Source: Prevotellaceae bacterium
GTDB taxonomy: Bacteria; Bacteroidota; Bacteroidia; Bacteroidales; UBA932
Assembly: GCA_031268055.1 (NCBI GenBank)
Contig: JAIRXY010000288.1
Coordinates: forward strand, 1 to 9,506
DNA length: 9,506 bases
Direction of reading: 5' to 3'
Shown here: one piece after another, positions 6,910-9,506 of the stretch
How the letters are laid out: every line of letters begins with the position of its first letter
Numbering within the stretch: position 1 is the stretch's first letter
Made by a program: the position numbers and the translations under genes
Notes under the pieces: generated by a model
Told to the model about the DNA's origin: nothing
Database searches by the model: none
What the model saw: only the letters and a program-made list of their open reading frames with translations

Positions 6910-9506
6910 ATGATGAAAAAAATCACGCTCGTAGCAGGATTTATCCTCGCCTGTTCTTCGGCCTTTGTATTTGCCCAGCAGCTACAGCCGCTTCCCGTTG
7001 ACCCAAGCCTCCGCTACGGAAAGCTGGGCAACGGCCTCACCTACTACATTCGGCACAACGAGCTGCCGAAGGCAAGGGTTGACTTCTACATTGCCCAAAA
7101 CGTAGGGGCTGTTCTGGAAGAAGACGACCAAAACGGCCTGGCGCACTTTCTGGAGCACATGGCCTTCAACGGCTCTACCCACTTCCCCGGCAGCTCGCTG
7201 GTTAGCTATCTGGAAGCTATCGGCGTAAAGTTCGGGGAGAACCTGAACGCCTACACCAGCTACGACCAGACGGTTTACAACATTTCCAACGTGCCCGCCG
7301 TCCGCGAAGGCATTGTCGACACCTGCCTGCTGATTTTGCACGACTGGTCGGGCGCTTTGCTGCTGGACGAGGCGGAAATCAGCAAGGAGAGGGGAGTTAT
7401 TCGCGAAGAAATGCGCACCTACGGCGGCGCCCGACAGCGACTGAACGAAAAAATCCTGCCGGAGATTCTGCCGGATAACCCCTACTCCAAGCGCAACATC
7501 ATTGGGACGGAGGCGGTGATACTTGGCTTCAAGCCGGAGGCGCTGCGCGCTTTCTACAAAAAATGGTACCGCCCCGACTTGCAAGCCCTGATTATCGTTG
7601 GAGACGTAGACCCTGCGCGCGTTGAGGGTAAGCTGAAGGCTTTGTTTACCGATATTCCGGCTCCGGTCAACCCCGCAGAGCGGATTTACTACCCGGTAGC
7701 AGACAACACGGGGCCGCTGGTGGGCATTGCAAGCGACAAGGAGGCTACCACGACAGCCCTTTCCGTCGCCTTCAAGCACAGCCAGCTCCCCAGGGAACTG
7801 AGGGGAACTATTGCCGGCCTGTCGATGAACTACCTCAACGCTATCATCTACGGCGTTATGGACGAGCGCATCAGCGAGCTGGAGCAGCAGGCCAACCCGC
7901 CTTTTGTGAATGCAGGCGTGAGGAATGACTTTTTTTTCAACACCGTAACGGTAGACGCTCTGTCGGGCGATGTTTACGTGAAGGATAACGACGTGGAGGG
8001 CGGGCTAAAAGCGATTGTCCGCGAAGCTGAGCGCCTGAAAAGGTACGGATTTACCGCCTCGGAGTACGAGCGCGCAAAGGCCAACCTGCTAACCATGTAC
8101 GAAAGCGCCTTTAAGGAAAAGGATAAAACCCAAAACGCCAGCTACGCCAACGAATACGTCAACCACTTTACCACGGGCGGCTACATCCCCGGCATCGAAA
8201 TGGAGTTTAGCCTAATGTCGTCAACCGCCAACCAGATTACGGTAGATGATGTAAACCAATTTGTTGCAGGATTGGTGAGCGATAGCAATGTGGTTATTGC
8301 CCTCACCGCTCCCGAAAAAGAAGGCTTGCGCCTCCCCACAAAGGACGATTTGCTGCGGTGGTACGCCGAGGCCAAGAGCGAAGACATTGCTCCGCCGGAG
8401 GAAGAAGCCAGCAGCGAGCCGCTGCTCAAGGAGCTGCCGGCGGGCGGAAGCGTTGCCTCCAAAGCCAAAGATAAGAACTTTGGCGCAACAGTTTATCGCT
8501 TGTCCAACGGCGTAACGGTGGTAGTGAAGCCAACGAAATTTAAGGACGACGAAATTATTATGCAGGCAACCAGCCCGGGCGGATCTTCGCATTTTCCCGA
8601 ATCGGAAGAAGTCAACATCAAGCTGTACAGCCCCGTATCTGGCTTGGGCGGCCTCGGCAGCTTTAGCCGTACCGAGCTGAGCAAGGCGCTGGCGGGAAAA
8701 AAGGCCGCTGTAAGTCAGGATATAGGCTTGACGTACGAAGGGCTGTCGGGTTACTCCAGCGTAAAGGATTTTGAGGCGATGCTACAGCTGATTTACCTGA
8801 CCTTTACCGCGCCAAGAGCAGACGAATCCGCTTACCAATCCTTTATTACCCGCACAAAGTCGCAGCTGGAAAGCGCAGAAGCCAACCCGGAAATTGCCTT
8901 TTCGGATACCCTGACAAAAGCGCTGTACGTCAACCCTGCTCACGCAAGGCGCCTAACGGCAGGCGACTTGGACAGGGTTAGCTACCAAACCATCTTGAGC
9001 TGGCAAAAAGACCGCTACGCCGACGCCAGCGACTTTACCTTCGTTTTCACCGGAAACGTCGACCAGAAAACGTCGAAGTTCTTAATTGCCAAGTATCTGG
9101 GAGCTCTCCCCTCCATAAAGCGGAGCGAAGATTACATCCCCGTCAACAGAGACCTCAACTCGGGTGAGATACAAAACAGGTTTAGCCAAAAAATGGAAAA
9201 CGTCAAATCGACGGTGTACAACCTCTACTGGACAACGCTGGAGCCTACGCAGAAAAACCGGATTGTAGTGGACATGCTGCAACAAATTTTGCAGATTGTC
9301 TACACCGAAAAAGTGCGCGAGGACGAGGGCGGAACGTACGGCGTAAGCGTTTGGTCGCGCATCTCCGATTATCCGAAGGGCTTGTCACCGCTTCAGATTT
9401 ACTACGAGACTGCGCCGGAGAAAGCCGCCTACCTCAACGAAATTATCCGCAAGGAGCTTCAGCATATCGTAAGCAGCGGCCCGCGCCCGGAAGACTTTGC
9501 AAAGGT
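6910..9506 (+). CDS. Secreted insulinase-like M16 zinc metallopeptidase (3' end outside window)
   Basis: This is a two-halved M16 peptidase (pitrilysin/PqqL-like) that should degrade peptides in the periplasm; the natural substrate is unknown. The frame runs from tandem ATGs at 6910 and 6913 to the right edge without a stop, giving 865 complete codons; relatives are about 930 residues, so the end is probably just beyond the window. Residues 1-22 are a signal peptide (MMKK, a hydrophobic run, then AFVFA before QQ). The inverted zinc motif is H79-F-L-E82-H83, with E82 the catalytic base and E160 the third ligand, 76 residues after H83 as the family requires; E167 is the accompanying conserved glutamate. 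A Pro/Glu/Ser-rich linker (about 494-520) joins the inactive C-terminal half, in which R803 and Y810 (VREDEGGTYG) match the substrate-binding Arg/Tyr pair. Base composition is like that of thyA. The gene is divergent from the kinase and stands alone in what is visible. Confidence 0.93.
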   Translation, partial: MMKKITLVAGFILACSSAFVFAQQLQPLPVDPSLRYGKLGNGLTYYIRHNELPKARVDFYIAQNVGAVLEEDDQNGLAHFLEHMAFNGSTHFPGSSLVSYLEAIGVKFGENLNAYTSYDQTVYNISNVPAVREGIVDTCLLILHDWSGALLLDEAEISKERGVIREEMRTYGGARQRLNEKILPEILPDNPYSKRNIIGTEAVILGFKPEALRAFYKKWYRPDLQALIIVGDVDPARVEGKLKALFTDIPAPVNPAERIYYPVADNTGPLVGIASDKEATTTALSVAFKHSQLPRELRGTIAGLSMNYLNAIIYGVMDERISELEQQANPPFVNAGVRNDFFFNTVTVDALSGDVYVKDNDVEGGLKAIVREAERLKRYGFTASEYERAKANLLTMYESAFKEKDKTQNASYANEYVNHFTTGGYIPGIEMEFSLMSSTANQITVDDVNQFVAGLVSDSNVVIALTAPEKEGLRLPTKDDLLRWYAEAKSEDIAPPEEEASSEPLLKELPAGGSVASKAKDKNFGATVYRLSNGVTVVVKPTKFKDDEIIMQATSPGGSSHFPESEEVNIKLYSPVSGLGGLGSFSRTELSKALAGKKAAVSQDIGLTYEGLSGYSSVKDFEAMLQLIYLTFTAPRADESAYQSFITRTKSQLESAEANPEIAFSDTLTKALYVNPAHARRLTAGDLDRVSYQTILSWQKDRYADASDFTFVFTGNVDQKTSKFLIAKYLGALPSIKRSEDYIPVNRDLNSGEIQNRFSQKMENVKSTVYNLYWTTLEPTQKNRIVVDMLQQILQIVYTEKVREDEGGTYGVSVWSRISDYPKGLSPLQIYYETAPEKAAYLNEIIRKELQHIVSSGPRPEDFAK

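Noticed and set aside
6982..7779. Long minus-strand open frame of 265 codons opposite the M16 peptidase
   Set aside because: It is antisense to the signal peptide and zinc-site domain of a clearly recognisable peptidase and has no recognisable domain; GC-rich codons on one strand commonly leave the other strand open.

Overview
The window looks like chromosomal DNA from a member of the Bacteroidota, probably Bacteroidales-like. The evidence is a deoxynucleoside kinase of the type common in that phylum, promoters fitting the TTTG / TAnnTTTG pattern, start codons without Shine-Dalgarno sequences, and a two-domain periplasmic M16 peptidase. The genus cannot be told from this sequence. The housekeeping part is fairly GC-rich (33/60 G+C in a hand-counted stretch of thyA), while parts of the left third are very AT-rich (14-15/60).

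Left third (1-4271, + strand): a restriction/defence-type cassette of two genes three bases apart. The first is the C-terminal part of what is probably a larger GHKL (Hsp90-like) ATP-binding protein ending in a PD-(D/E)XK nuclease-like domain. Its reading frame is open to the left edge, so its beginning lies outside the window. The second is a 1027-residue single-chain restriction-modification enzyme with, in order, a PD-(D/E)XK nuclease, a helical linker, an N6-adenine-type methyltransferase and a target-recognition/Type ISP-like C-terminal region. It has no helicase motor. Its target-recognition part is much more AT-rich than the rest of the gene.

Junction (4272-4450): a short spacer holds a gene fossil, apparently two joined scraps of the C-terminal end of an AlbA/HATPase_c_4-type (RecG-like) DNA-binding protein.

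Middle (4451-6671, - strand): a nucleotide-metabolism block transcribed leftwards in the order deoxynucleoside kinase, Crp/Fnr-family regulator, thymidylate synthase (thyA). The kinase has a well-formed Bacteroidota promoter, and the regulator follows it after 12 bases. The kinase (salvage) and ThyA (de novo dTMP synthesis) both feed the DNA precursor pool, so the regulator between them may control or sense this supply. ThyA and the restriction enzyme genes converge.

Right part (6672-9506, + strand): a divergent promoter region and then a secreted insulinase-like M16 zinc peptidase with an intact active site, cut off by the right edge after 865 codons. I saw no tRNA, rRNA, CRISPR array, insertion sequence or convincing hairpin terminator.
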